64,000 nucleotides of DNA from Vulcanisaeta distributa JCM 11213 (GCA_001316125.1 BBCS01000001.1:124001-188000); one strand, 5' to 3'. Positions 41,546 through 51,546 are shown, counted from the stretch's first letter. Notes: a model not told the origin generated them from the sequence alone. Program-made: numbers and translations.

Positions 41546-42825
41546 TCAGAATGTTATGTGAACATAATTTAACCATACGTAGTAAATTACCGTATTCACA
41601 ATTGTTACGGGAATCCCATACTTCATAAACTCTAGGAAACCAAAACCCTCACCTCCCCCCCTCTTCTCACTAGCCTCGCTAATTATTACATTACTCGCGG
41701 CACCGATTAACGTCAGATTCCCAGCTATAGTACTTGAAGCCGCCAATCCAACCCAAATAATGTAATTACTCGGCGAAACCCCCAATTCCCTCATCAAGGG
41801 GGGGATGTACAAGGCTACCATGGGTACATTACTAATGACCTGACTAAGGAGTAAACCTGATATGAAGACTCCTATTAGTGTTGTTGGTTGTGGTAAATAA
41901 TGAGCCAATGAATTAAGTACTCCGGATTCCAGGGCTCCCTCACTGACGATGAATAACCCTATGAAGAATAGTATTGTCGTCCAGTCAACATTATGTGCAA
42001 CACTTCTCCTATCGCCTCCACTGAGTAGGTAAATTATTGAGGCGCTCATGAATGTTAAAGTAACCGGTGTTAAGTATGGGCTTATGTTGAAGATATCCGT
42101 TATGAAGTAAAGCGGTATTAATATTAATAGTATCGTAATTGCAGTATAGGCTAACCTCTTATTAATGAGCAATTCCTCAGGTCTTCTAATCTCCTCAACC
42201 ACTACATCATCATTATTACGGAATAGTAATAGAAGTAATGGGTATGTCACTAATATGTTGATTATTGTTGGTGGTAATAGGTAAAGTGCAAACATTATAA
42301 ACGGCTTTGGCATGCCTGACTCAAGTGCAATGAGGAGATTCTGCGGATTACCAACAGGTAACGCCACACTGCCTATGGTTACACCAAAGGCTAGTGCGTA
42401 AAGTAATGGCTTGATATTTATCCTGGCCTGCCTTCTCATTGACACTATTACTGGTGTAAATGAACCTGCAATACCGTCATTTGATAAGGCGAGCGATAAT
42501 ATGGCTGATAATCCAAATACCCTGAGTATTAACCTGCCCATACCACGACTACTAGTCAGTAATCTATATGCTAAGTAACTGAAGAATCCACTGACCTCGA
42601 GTGCGGACGATATTGTGAATAGTGAGATTAGAAATAGAATAACATTAAGATTTATTGAGGATAGGGCCTGATTGGGCGTGAGTATACCGAGCACTATTGT
42701 GAGAGCAGCACCAAATAGCATTGCTACCCAGGGCTGTACATTAATCTTCCCAATCCCCCCTCAGCTATCAGGCCGTATGTAATCGCTAGTATGATACTAT
42801 CCTCAATGAATTTTGCTGACAGCAT
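41546..42825 (-). CDS. ArsB/NhaD-type anion permease, frame broken near the N-terminus
   Basis: An ion-transporter-superfamily permease of the ArsB/CitM type with about 11 membrane helices, around 425 residues. Signatures are LSNDGIAGSFTPVIVSMRRQ and GSVALPVGNPQNLLIALESG, then VDWTTILFFIGLFIVSEGAL and SNVPMVALYIPPL. The N-terminus (ATG 42825) reads MLSAKFIEDSIILAITYGLI, breaks at a G6 near 42762, and continues INVQPWVAMLFGAALTIVLG. It could export arsenite or move sodium or organic anions; no arsR, arsA or arsC is nearby. Confidence 0.85.
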
Positions 42826-42870
42826 ATCCTACTTAGTGTCCTTTTACATTAGTATAAGAATTAAAAAGCT

Positions 42871-43041
42871 TTGTCTCTGATATTAATTAAAGGAAAGAGA
42901 ATTGAACAAATAAACTTAATTAGGAAGATAGATAGTGAACTATTGATGATGAAGCTCGAGAGGTTTGATCAAATGATAATAACGCAGGCCTTACTGAACA
43001 TGCTTAAAGAGGTTAATTCTATGGTAAATTGGTGGCACTAA
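42871..43041 (+). CDS. possible small protein upstream of cobS
   Basis: An open frame of 56 codons from TTG 42871 (or ATG 42946 for a 31-residue form) ending LLNMLKEVNSMVNWWH. It is amphipathic and free of low-complexity sequence. Its stop overlaps the cobS start by 10 bases, an arrangement typical for coupled genes. No similarity is recognised, so it may be a real small gene or chance coding in a leader. Confidence 0.35.
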   Translation: MSLILIKGKRIEQINLIRKIDSELLMMKLERFDQMIITQALLNMLKEVNSMVNWWH

Positions 43042-43808
43042 ATGGGATTAGGGACGCCATTGATGACTTAAGGGCTGTGATTACATTCTTCACGGTAATA
43101 CCCATTGGCGGTACTCACGATGTTTCAAGGGCGCTTAAAAATGCTTGGCTTGCAGTGATAGTTGTGCCGCCAATAACTGGGTTATTACCTGGTCTCCTTG
43201 GTTACTACCTAAGTCTCCTAACACATAATGGCTTATTGATTGCGGTGGTCACGTACATGTTATTACTCCTTCTGACTGGGCTTAATCATATTGATGGTTT
43301 TGCAGACGTGGTTGATGCGTTGATGGTTAAAGGCTCAATTGAGGATAGGGTTAGGATACTTAAGGATCCGCATAGAGGCTCCGCGTCAATAGCGATGGTA
43401 GTACTACTAGTAATACTGGCTGTGTCGTCATTAATTAATTTAATTCATGTATTATGGCAGTCATTACTTATTGCGGAGTTTGTGTCTAAATCCTCATGCT
43501 GCCTCTGTGGTATAATTGGTAAGAGGCCCAACCATAAGGGGGGGTTGGGTTGGCAATTGACTACGTATAGTAAGGAGAAGGTTCACGTAATCACTGCCGT
43601 ATTAATCATAACCTTAATCATCACTTACCTATTACTGAAATTAATTGGTTTGCTTATTGCTTTAGTAACCACGGCCTTTAGCGCGTTGTTGTTCATGGCG
43701 TTACAAAATAGCCTTGGGGGGGGTGCTGTTGGTGATCTTTACGGTTTCACGCTTGAGGTTTCAAGGGTTACAGCATTAGTGCTAATGTCTTTTTTAATCG
43801 GTGCTTGA
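43032..43808 (+). CDS. cobS: adenosylcobinamide-GDP ribazoletransferase (cobalamin synthase)
   Basis: An integral membrane enzyme that joins alpha-ribazole to adenosylcobinamide-GDP, the last step of B12 assembly. The signature TGLNHIDGFADVVDALMVKG, with its acidic catalytic residues, is followed by RILKDPHRGSASIAMVVLLV and a C-terminal LGGGAVGDLYGFTLEVSR. Six or seven helices, about 258 residues, intact. GTG 43032 or TTG 43029 is the start. No other cob gene lies within the window. Confidence 0.9.
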   Translation: MALNGIRDAIDDLRAVITFFTVIPIGGTHDVSRALKNAWLAVIVVPPITGLLPGLLGYYLSLLTHNGLLIAVVTYMLLLLLTGLNHIDGFADVVDALMVKGSIEDRVRILKDPHRGSASIAMVVLLVILAVSSLINLIHVLWQSLLIAEFVSKSSCCLCGIIGKRPNHKGGLGWQLTTYSKEKVHVITAVLIITLIITYLLLKLIGLLIALVTTAFSALLFMALQNSLGGGAVGDLYGFTLEVSRVTALVLMSFLIGA

Positions 43809-43870
43809 GGTTTGCATTAACTTGAGTATTCAGTACTACTTTAATATACTGCCCTATATCGTATCACTGT

Positions 43871-45425
43871 ATGGGTAATGATCCAGACGCCATAATAAGT
43901 ATAACACCGGACTTAGCTCTCGACATGGGCTATACCTATGCTGGCGGGCTTGGCGTACTCGAAGGCGATAAATTCTACGGCGCAGCGGCGCTTGGGCTTA
44001 ATTACTACGTGATAACCCTACTGTATAGGAATGGCTATGTTGATTATGACTTTGATGAGAATGATAATCCAGTACCAAAGCCTCAACCGCAGCTAGGTCC
44101 TTCCTTGAATCCTTAAGGCTAGCCGACACATTCACAGTTAAACTAAAGGATGAGAATGTGGAGGTTAATGCATGGGAATACCGCCTAGGCTCTGCGCATG
44201 CCGTATTCCTAGAGCCTAGAGGACCTGAGTGGGCCTCGAAGTTGACTGATAGGATATACATAGAGGGTAGCGTTGAGGAGAAGTTCCTGAAATACATATT
44301 CCTTGCCAGGGGAGCCGTGGAGTTCATAAGGAGGAACATAGGGCTTGAGAACGTTAGGTACATAGACCTTCAGGAGGCTTACGCGGCCATGGTGCCGATA
44401 ATACTCAGGATACCCGGCAGGTATAGGCTCATTATTCATACACCAGGTCCCTGGGGACATCCATCATTCCCAAATAGGCTCTTTGAGGAGGAGACTGGTT
44501 ACAGGTTTATCGAGGACCCCCCCGTGGTCCTAACGAGCATTGGGGCTGCCATGGCTGGGAAGTGATAATGGTTTCGTCAAAGCACTATGACATAATGAGG
44601 AAGGTAATACCCCCCCAATTCATAAGCAAGGCTAGGTTCATAACAAACGGTGTTGATCTCAACAGATGGATGGACCCGGAGATAAGGATGCTTTATGAAA
44701 GGGGTTCACTAACTAGGGAGAGCCTTACGCTCATTAAGTCGAGATTAAAAAATGAACTTCAGGGGTTAGTCAGATCGTACAAATCCATAGATCTCGGTAG
44801 CGATTCATTCGTTGTGGCGTGGGTCAGGAGGATGACTTTATATAAGAGGCCTCACTTCATGGCCAGGTTGATTGAGGAGGGCGAGTTTAATGACGTGATT
44901 TTTGTTTTAGGTGGAAAGTCGCACCCAATGGATAAGGATGGATTAATATACATGAAGAAGTTCAGGGAATTACATAGGAAGTATAAGAACGTTGTTTACA
45001 TACATGACTATGACGTTAACAAGGCCAAGATAATACTCAAGGGCATTGACGTATTACTATTTACGCCATTCCCAGGCTGGGAGGCTAGTGGTACGAGCTT
45101 CATGAAGGCCGCAATAAATGGTGTGCCAAGTATAGCGTCTAGGGATGGTGCAGCCGTTGAGTTAATAACGGATGGCGTGAATGGTTGGTTGTTCGGTAGT
45201 GATATTAGGGAGTTGATAGATTTCGCGAATGATCCAAGGGGTAAGGAGATTGATGAGAGGGAGTACACGGAATTTAAGGCGAAGTTTGCCAGGTGTATGA
45301 CCTGTATAACTCGGATAAGGAGCGCTTTTACCTCATTAGCCTAAGTGCAATATTTAGTTTCGCACCTAGGGTTGACATTAAGAGGGTGCTTCGTGAGTAC
45401 TATCCCGACCTCGTTAGGGGGATGA
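43871..45425 (+). CDS. short alpha-glucan (glycogen) phosphorylase-like enzyme, frame broken
   Basis: A GT35-type glucan phosphorylase homolog of about 518 residues, much shorter than the usual 700-850. The N-terminus has YAGGLGVLEGDKFYGAAALG; later come WVRRMTLYKRPHFMARLIEE (the phosphate-site KR region) and WEASGTSFMKAAINGVPSIA, where the Lys is in the position of the pyridoxal-phosphate Lys. Breaks lie near 44098, near 44562 and near 45295; four G instead of five at 45417 gives the stop at 45423. It would release glucose 1-phosphate from storage glucan. Confidence 0.82.
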
Positions 45426-45467
45426 GGTTAAAGCTTTTTAATTCCCCCCCGGTAGCCTTGGTCGTCA

Positions 45468-45674
45468 ATGCCCACATGCAAACTCTGTAATAGGTCCTTC
45501 GATACATTAACTGAGTTATATGTGCATTTAAGTAGTGAGTGTAATAAAATTCCGAGGTCCAGGAGATGCCCTGTGTGCGGTAGCAAGTATAGGTCTATTA
45601 GGTTCATGAAGCACCACCTAATAAATGAGGCTTTCATCGAATCCAGGCACATGAATTATTTAATTAGCATTTAG
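45468..45674 (+). CDS. C2H2-type zinc-finger protein
   Basis: A 68-residue protein with two finger-like units: CKLCNRSFDTLTELYVHL and CPVCGSKYRSIRFMKHHL. The first follows the C-x2-C-x12-H pattern. AGCTTTTTAATT at about 45431-45442 is a TATA-like box about 30 bases before ATG 45468, so it has its own leaderless promoter. Likely a DNA- or RNA-binding protein; the target is unknown. Confidence 0.75.
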   Translation: MPTCKLCNRSFDTLTELYVHLSSECNKIPRSRRCPVCGSKYRSIRFMKHHLINEAFIESRHMNYLISI

Positions 45675-45714
45675 GGGGGGATAACATTATTTCTGCCAAT
45701 CAGAGTGCTGCACT

Positions 45715-46161
45715 GTGGAGGTTACCAGGGTTATTAAGGTTCAATCCAATTGTAGGGAGTGCCTTGATTTAATAGTAAAGGCATTGTCTATGTTCAATGG
45801 GATATTACTCATGAAGTTCTTCGGTAATGACCTCGTAATAACCTACGACACCAATAACATTAATTTCAGCGATATTGCCCAATCAATTCTCTCACTTGGT
45901 GTTGGCTTAATACTTAGAAAGGTCATTATGGATGCGAGCATTAGGGGCAATATTAATTTTGAGGAGCTGGAGCTAACGATTAGTAGGTCTGTTGACGGTA
46001 TTGCGAGCCTATTTTACGATCAAGCAACGTCTAGGTTATCAATCATTATGCACCCGGATACGGACATAAACACAGTCATTAATAACCTAGTTAATATGGG
46101 CGTCACAATTAATGAGGTAACCACAGATGAATTAACCCAGGTACTGATGGCCCGCTCCTAA
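45715..46161 (+). CDS. HMA-like two-domain protein
   Basis: A 148-residue protein that looks like two ferredoxin-fold repeats. The first has SNCRECLDLIVKALSMFNGI, similar to the CxxC loop of heavy-metal-associated domains; the second (residues about 78-148, IRGNINFEELELTISRSVDG) lacks cysteines. Start GTG 45715. It may bind a soft metal ion. Its end overlaps the convergent DUF763 gene by 30 bases. Confidence 0.6.
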   Translation: MEVTRVIKVQSNCRECLDLIVKALSMFNGILLMKFFGNDLVITYDTNNINFSDIAQSILSLGVGLILRKVIMDASIRGNINFEELELTISRSVDGIASLFYDQATSRLSIIMHPDTDINTVINNLVNMGVTINEVTTDELTQVLMARS

Positions 46162-47325
46162 TCTATGGTGGCGTTGGCTTACTAAGTCGGTGGGTAAGTT
46201 CAATTGCTTAGCTACCTTGGCTAAATGCCTTAAGTACACGGTTAATCCCTTATCCCTCTTAGCGGCATCCACTATTGCCTGCATTATGTCAATAACGGCA
46301 TCATAAACCTCCCTATTAACTGGGTATGGTGATCCATCCTTACCGCCAAGTGCGAAGGCGTACCTCCTTGGATCAATATTCGCTGGATCATCCAATCAAC
46401 CGGGCTCCTATAAATTAACTCGGCTATCAATGCCAGGGCCAGCATGGTGCTGGGCCCAAAGCCCCTAACGAGTAGTAAGTCCTTAAAGTCATTGGCATCC
46501 CTTGCCCTTTTAATGGCATCCTCATTTATGGATGCTGTGTACGGTCTAAAGGCACCACTTATGTACGGATTATAATACTTGGGTGGTTCCTTACCCAGGT
46601 ACGTGAGTATTGTGGAGTCGCCCCTCATCATAGCCCTAACCAATGCCCAATCCCTAATTACCTTATTAACGTCTTGATGAACAAGGTCAAGTATGGTCCC
46701 TCTAGCATCACCACTTAATCTACTAACCATGTTAAGCGCATAATTACCCTTAACACCAACAATGCCTGTATGAGGCTCATTCAATAGGTCATTCTCCATC
46801 CAAATATGGTACCTCCTAGCATACCTATCTTCTCATTCATGCCCTGTTGAATTATTACCCAGGTACCGTCTGATCCAATGATCATTGCATGATGATAAAG
46901 CCTATAACCATCCTGTAACGCCGTATTATCAATCTTAGCCGAAAGTCTCGACATAAGCTTAAGCCCCCCCTCAACGTCAATATCCCAAACCCTACCCAAC
47001 TCCTCAATCTCAACGGGCGTATTAATTGCGTAAACCCCCCCCTTACCACCGACAACCTGATACCCACATCCTTCTTTGATAATGCCTCCTTAAGCGCCGC
47101 GGTGGTTATTGTAGTACTGCCTGAGGAGTCCCAGTCCATGCCAATTATGTTATTAAACGCCTGAAAGAAGAGTGGGTTAGAGAATAATTTAATTGTGTCC
47201 TTAATACCATGCTCATCAACCAGTAACTCAACAATAAGTCCACTAAGCTTGACCATCCTACTGTAGAGCCACGGTGGTACGTGGCCCGTATGTAGTGGTA
47301 AATCCGCAAACCCTGAAACACTCAC
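46132..47325 (-). CDS. DUF763 family protein, frame broken
   Basis: A conserved protein of archaea and some bacteria, about 395 residues. GTG 47325 gives MSVSGFADLPLHTGHVPPWL, the DUF763 start. Later blocks are QDGYRLYHHAMIIGSDGTWV, PHTGIVGVKGNYALNMVS, LLLVRGFGPSTMLALALIAE and YAFALGGKDGSPYPVNREVY. Breaks are near 47045 (C7), 46810 and 46400. The helix-hairpin-helix-like GFGPSTMLALALIAEL suggests nucleic acid binding, and DUF763 proteins sometimes neighbour DNA repair genes, but the function is not established. Confidence 0.87.
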
Positions 47326-47448
47326 ATAATTATGTTTTTAATGACTAATATATAGTTCTTTCGTTCTTAGTGATTCTCATCATGAACACTCATTAATATA
47401 ATGGTCATAAGGTTATACTTTTATGTACCCTTAAATTACAATCAATCA

Positions 47449-48674
47449 ATGGATTTCGATCTTAGTAGGGAAGAGGCGCTGTTTAGGGATTCGGTTAGGG
47501 AGTTTGGTGAGCGTTATATAAAACCGCACTGGGTCGATCTTGACGAGGGCAGGTACTCACTCCTTGACTTAATACCTAGGCTTGCCGAGCATGGCTTAGT
47601 TGGTTTAACGCTCAGCTCTAAGTATGGTGGTTCAGAGGGTTCCTTCCTAATGGCGGCAATAGCCGCTGAGGAGTTAGCTTACGCAGACCCAAGCCTCGCA
47701 GTCCCTGTCTACTTCCTACTGGAGACCGCCTGGCCCTTCATAGTTCAGCGATATGCCAAGGATAGCGTTAAGGAGGAGATCCTGCCAAGGCTAACTAAGG
47801 GTGAGGCTTGGATTGGTATAGCATCTACGGAGCCTCAGGGCGGTAGTGACGTGGCTAGTGAAAGGACCGAGGCAAAGCTTGTTAATGGTAGGTGGGTCCT
47901 CACGGGTGAGAAGAACATGGTAACAGGCGTGTCGATAGCCCTTAGGCTACCCTATGGTGGTGGTTTTGTAACGATAACCAGGACGGGCCCACTCGAGGCT
48001 AAGCATAGGGCCATAACGACCATGCTCTTCATGGTTAAGAGGAATGGAGTCGTCAATACGGGCTTCGAAACAAGGGATTACGAGGAGTGGGGGGGTAGGA
48101 GGGGGGGGATACCAACTGGCTACCTGAGGCTTAATGGCGCTCCTGTGGATCCTGAGTTCGTGCTTGGCGAAGTGAATAACGGGTTTAAGATAGCATGGAG
48201 GGCTTTGACGTAGCCAGGACATTGATTGGCGCTGCGGCCCTTGGGACTGCCCGTTGGATGCTTGAGCAGGGCAGGGAATGGATTAAGAACAGGATTGTCT
48301 TTGGTAAGCCAATCTCCTCATACCAATCAATAAGCTTTAGATATGCCGAATTAAGTACTAGGCTTGAGGCTGCCAGGCTCATGGTCTATAGAGCCGCCTG
48401 GCTTGCAGATAAGTTCTATGGGGGGGTGATTCCTCGGTCTCAATACTCGACGTGGCGAATGCCGGTGCCATGGCTAAAATGCTTGCCGTTGAATTGGCAA
48501 TAGACGTGGGCTTGGAGGTCATGAAGTGGTTCGGCGGCGTTAGTTACTTCAAGGAGACGCCAATAGCCAGGGCATTCCTAGGAGCTGAGCTACTACGTGG
48601 GTGCTGAGGGGGGGACGCAGAACGTAATGAGACTAATAATAGCCAGAAACCTAATAGGAAGGGAGGTGGAATAG
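47449..48674 (+). CDS. acyl-CoA dehydrogenase, frame broken
   Basis: A flavoprotein that oxidises acyl-CoA thioesters, about 405 residues. ATG 47449 gives MDFDLSREEALFRDSVREFG; the FAD-binding blocks are IASTEPQGGSDVASERTEAK and WVLTGEKNMVTGVS; the C-terminal helical part has EGFDVARTLIGAAALGTARW and GGTQNVMRLIIARNLIGREV. Breaks are near 48190, at the G7 near 48420 (GGDSSVSILDVANAGAMAK expected) and near 48590. A TATA box is at about 47413-47423. No electron-transfer flavoprotein gene is next to it. Confidence 0.9.
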
Positions 48675-48708
48675 CCATACAAGCCATCAGTAAGCCATCT
48701 CCCTAAAA

Positions 48709-49176
48709 TTACGCAGTCAGTAGGGACAGTACGTACATGATCCTCGTATCAACGAAGGCCTCAATCAATGCCGCAATTACAATAACCACCGCCGTGATTA
48801 CTACGCACTCAGTAGTGGTGATTTTAGAGGCCATCTTAACCACCCTACTCATCGTGTATAATTCCAGGGCGCCATGAGGGATCATTGAGGCGAGGCCGGC
48901 AACCCCATAGGGTGCGGTTAATAGCCCGGTCAAGACTCCGTACATGTATATGAAAACAATGGCGTAACTCCTAGAGTACTGGCTTATTAAGTAAAGTGCG
49001 GTGAATGCTGCGGAATTAGTCTCCAAAACCCACAGGAACAGCCTAACCTCAAAGCCCATGCTAAGCAATACCGTGGACGCCCTAACAACGTCAAATACTC
49101 TAAAGACTAAACCCCCCCCAAGTAGTAAACCTGCCATTACGCCTAATACGAAGGAAACAACTATACTCCTAAACAT
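48709..49176 (-). CDS. SpoIIM/DUF95-like integral membrane protein
   Basis: A 155-residue membrane protein with about five helices. The segment YGVAGLASMIPHGALELYTM resembles the conserved PHGxxELPA motif of the SpoIIM (DUF95) family, whose members occur in circular bacteriocin loci and in other membrane processes. It is the last gene of a minus-strand run; its ATG 49176 overlaps the preceding gene by 16 bases. A C8 at 49110 (probably five) adds a Gly. The assignment is moderate because the family is loosely conserved. Confidence 0.6.
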   Translation of the reverse strand: MFRSIVVSFVLGVMAGLLLGGGLVFRVFDVVRASTVLLSMGFEVRLFLWVLETNSAAFTALYLISQYSRSYAIVFIYMYGVLTGLLTAPYGVAGLASMIPHGALELYTMSRVVKMASKITTTECVVITAVVIVIAALIEAFVDTRIMYVLSLLTA

Positions 49177-49667
49177 GGTAAGACAAAGAAGGCCCCCCCA
49201 AGGACAACCAGAGATACTACTACGAGGGTTATATAGGTGGCCACCGAGACAAGTAGGGACTGCCTCGCAGACCTCAGGAACAGCATTAGGAAGAGGGTTA
49301 AGGACACGAATGCTATGGGTGTAGGCACGACTAAGGTTAACAGTGGGTAATGACTGCCGAGGAATAGCCTAAGTAACCCAAGGGCTATTGAGTAAGCCAT
49401 GACGTAAAAGGCAATGGACCATGCGGTCATTGAGTAAACGCCATCATCACTAATGGGCCTGGTTAGGGCCTTAACAATGGGCTTACCAATGACTGCGAGG
49501 AGCATAATAGTACCGAATGAGGTGACGAAGGCGAGGAAGTAAATAACCGTGGCTAAATAAATGGGGTGTGATGAGTAGGGAAGTAGGGATATAAGCTTAG
49601 GACCAAGGACCTGGACGGCCAATGATAGGGAGACCATGCTCGATATAGCTGACGCAGGCAGTGTCAA
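49161..49667 (-). CDS. integral membrane protein of the peptide cassette
   Basis: A 168-residue protein with about five hydrophobic helices and almost no soluble part, starting MTLPASAISSMVSLSLAVQV. It overlaps the protease gene upstream by 4 bases and the SpoIIM-like gene downstream by 16 bases, so the three are translationally coupled. No family is recognised. In bacterial circular-peptide loci, such multi-helix proteins act in maturation, export or immunity, which is only an analogy here. Confidence 0.6.
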   Translation of the reverse strand: MTLPASAISSMVSLSLAVQVLGPKLISLLPYSSHPIYLATVIYFLAFVTSFGTIMLLAVIGKPIVKALTRPISDDGVYSMTAWSIAFYVMAYSIALGLLRLFLGSHYPLLTLVVPTPIAFVSLTLFLMLFLRSARQSLLVSVATYITLVVVSLVVLGGAFFVLPCLGV

Positions 49668-50572
49668 CGCCCACGGCGGTAATAGGGAGAATGGATTATG
49701 GGAAGAAATAAACTCCTAAAGTCGGGGGGGTGAACATAACTTATCAATGAGAGGCCTAGGTACGTAAATGGATAGGCAAGGATGATCAACGCCATGGCGA
49801 ACTTACCATAGCGAGCCCTTACGTACCGCATCAATTCCTTAAACCCCCCCTTGGAAAAACTACTCATGCTCATGAGACTTTTCCTCCTCAGTAACGCTGG
49901 TGGCGCACGACCAACGCTATAATAAGCGGCAAGGTCTGCAAGCGCCTCATTAAGCATGAGCATTATGATAAGTGTGGAGAAGAACGTAATAAAGCCACAA
50001 TAAACTATGGGTGTGAGTATATAATTCTCTATCACATTAACATGATGATAGAGAGTTAATAATGCAGCTAAGTAATAAAAGGGCGTCACAAATGCCGCTC
50101 CGGTAACCGCAATGACTAAGGTCGTAATGAACCACCACCTGATATGATGTTCCTCATGTGCCAGGACAGCCTTATAATCCGTGGAATCGCTGGCGATATC
50201 TTCCGATATGAATATTATCCTAGGAATCCTAAGCACCATGCTAACGACAGCTTGCCCTACATTGGAGATACCATTCACGACATACACGGCATCCCTACAG
50301 GGAATATGCAATGCACGGCATGGTAATAAGCGGAAAAGATCAAAGACTAGGAACATAAATAGGAAAGACATTACATTAATAAAATAAGCCATAAGTAAAT
50401 CATATGAATTAAGCCCCCCCCATTTAATCAAGATTGAAGAGGGAATACCATTAAACAACGCTAATGACGCCTCAATCCCAACGACCACTCCCACAATAGA
50501 CGAAAGTAAATAAAGCATATGGTATTTTTTATAAATATTTGGGTTTATTTTTAATATTTTATATCTGTACAT
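49664..50572 (-). CDS. M48/M56-type membrane zinc metalloprotease
   Basis: An intact 302-residue protease with two N-terminal helices, a cytoplasmic-side catalytic part and two or three further helices. The zinc site is VLAHEEHHIRWW (HExxH) near residue 140, and the third ligand is expected in NEALADLAAYYSVG about 75 residues later. The layout matches HtpX/BlaR-like membrane proteases. It lies 20 bases after the small hydrophobic peptide gene and overlaps the following membrane protein gene; cleavage of the peptide leader is a reasonable role. Confidence 0.8.
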   Translation of the reverse strand: MYRYKILKINPNIYKKYHMLYLLSSIVGVVVGIEASLALFNGIPSSILIKWGGLNSYDLLMAYFINVMSFLFMFLVFDLFRLLPCRALHIPCRDAVYVVNGISNVGQAVVSMVLRIPRIIFISEDIASDSTDYKAVLAHEEHHIRWWFITTLVIAVTGAAFVTPFYYLAALLTLYHHVNVIENYILTPIVYCGFITFFSTLIIMLMLNEALADLAAYYSVGRAPPALLRRKSLMSMSSFSKGGFKELMRYVRARYGKFAMALIILAYPFTYLGLSLISYVHPPDFRSLFLPIIHSPYYRRGR

Positions 50573-50592
50573 GGTTACGTATCAAATAAGAA

Positions 50593-50919
50593 CTATGCAA
50601 GGTAAACGCCAAGGCCAATGAGAGCTGCTCCACCCGTCATAAGAGCTACAGATGCCCATATTGGCAATGTTTCTGCAATATAAGTATAAATACCAATAGC
50701 AAGTAAAGTTGCTCCTGCTCCAGCGATCCCGGCGCCTCCTTCAGTATAGCCTGCACCCGCACTTGCCCAGGCTGGGTTTCCGGTCTGCTGGCTCTCTAAA
50801 TATAATTCTATCCCTATTATATGCGGCATTACTGGCGCCATTACTATTGCTATTAACGCCAGTGCAGACACAGCTTTTATAATATCCTTCCTAAGACCTG
50901 GAATACTACTCTGCATCAT
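50593..50919 (-). CDS. small Gly/Ala-rich hydrophobic peptide precursor (circular-bacteriocin-like candidate)
   Basis: A 108-residue peptide. Residues 1 to about 40 form a basic start (MMQSSIPGLRKDIIKAVSA) and a hydrophobic segment; residues about 45-108 are very rich in Gly and Ala and end in two hydrophobic helices (TLLAIGIYTYIAETLPIWAS, VALMTGGAALIGLGVYLA). This size and composition resemble precursors of circular bacteriocins and similar membrane-active peptides. It has a strong TATA run at 50939-50953 and heads a four-gene run with a membrane protease. Not recognised by sequence; the function is inferred from size, composition and neighbours. Confidence 0.6.
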   Translation of the reverse strand: MMQSSIPGLRKDIIKAVSALALIAIVMAPVMPHIIGIELYLESQQTGNPAWASAGAGYTEGGAGIAGAGATLLAIGIYTYIAETLPIWASVALMTGGAALIGLGVYLA

Positions 50920-50938
50920 TGTAGGGTTATTTTAACTG

Positions 50939-50953
50939 ATATATATATATATT
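50939..50953 (-). promoter_or_regulatory. TATA box of the peptide cassette
   Basis: An alternating AT tract of 15 bases, 20-34 bases before the ATG at 50919 on the minus strand. This is the right distance for a leaderless archaeal transcript, and it is the clearest TATA element in the window. It suggests strong expression of the small peptide gene. Confidence 0.55.
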
Positions 50954-51096
50954 GCGCCCCTTAATAATTATTTTTCACAATAATTATCCAGCATTAACTT
51001 ATAGTAACTTATAATTATTTATAATCTCTCCGTGGTACTTATCCTACATAGTCTGTGAGAATAATTTTTAAAGGTCGCGCATTATCTTTCATTAAT

Positions 51097-51519
51097 ATGG
51101 ATCAACAGGCTGGGGGGGCGCAGGGCGTAACGCCACGTACTGCTTACATACTCTCATTAATAGGTAGTATACTGATGGTGATAAGCTCGATAGTGGTTTT
51201 AATAGCTGCGGGGGGGATATTGATGTCGATACCCCACTTCTACGCGTTCCATAGGTTTGGTTATTACTCACTGATGCCCATGATATCATTATCGCCGTTT
51301 TTCTTCATAGTCGTGGGTATAATCGGCCTTGTGGTGAGCGTGTTGGCTCTGTACTTCTCCGTAAGGCTTGGTAGGTTGAGTGATGTAAGTGCTGTGCATA
51401 ATACCGGAATCATACTTTTAATACTGGCGATAATTGGTTTGTTCGTGGCGAATGGCTTCTTCATAGGCTTCATACTACTCCTCATTGGTTCAATACTGGC
51501 TATTACGTGGAAACCATAA
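51097..51519 (+). CDS. four-helix membrane protein, DUF4064-like
   Basis: A 140-residue membrane protein starting MDQQAGGAQGVTPRTAYILS with four hydrophobic helices, the last two being FFFIVVGIIGLVVSVLALYF and GIILLILAIIGLFVANGFFI. TTTTTAAAGG at about 51065 is its TATA box. It is divergent from the peptide cassette. The composition resembles DUF4064-type proteins, common in crenarchaea. A role in self-protection against the neighbouring peptide is conceivable, but nothing proves it. G7 runs at 51112 and 51210 may each add a Gly. Confidence 0.65.
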   Translation: MDQQAGGAQGVTPRTAYILSLIGSILMVISSIVVLIAAGGILMSIPHFYAFHRFGYYSLMPMISLSPFFFIVVGIIGLVVSVLALYFSVRLGRLSDVSAVHNTGIILLILAIIGLFVANGFFIGFILLLIGSILAITWKP

Positions 51520-51546
51520 TAATGCCTAAACGCAGACCTACTTAAA

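Noticed and set aside
41085..42825. Arsenic resistance operon
   Set aside because: Only a permease of the broad ArsB/NhaD type is present; no arsR, arsA, arsC or arsM lies nearby, so an arsenic role is not supported.
45412..45490. Extended C-terminus of the glucan phosphorylase across 45425
   Set aside because: The extra residues depend on a five-G run, are not similar to the family and run into the TATA box of the zinc-finger gene; four G gives a natural stop.
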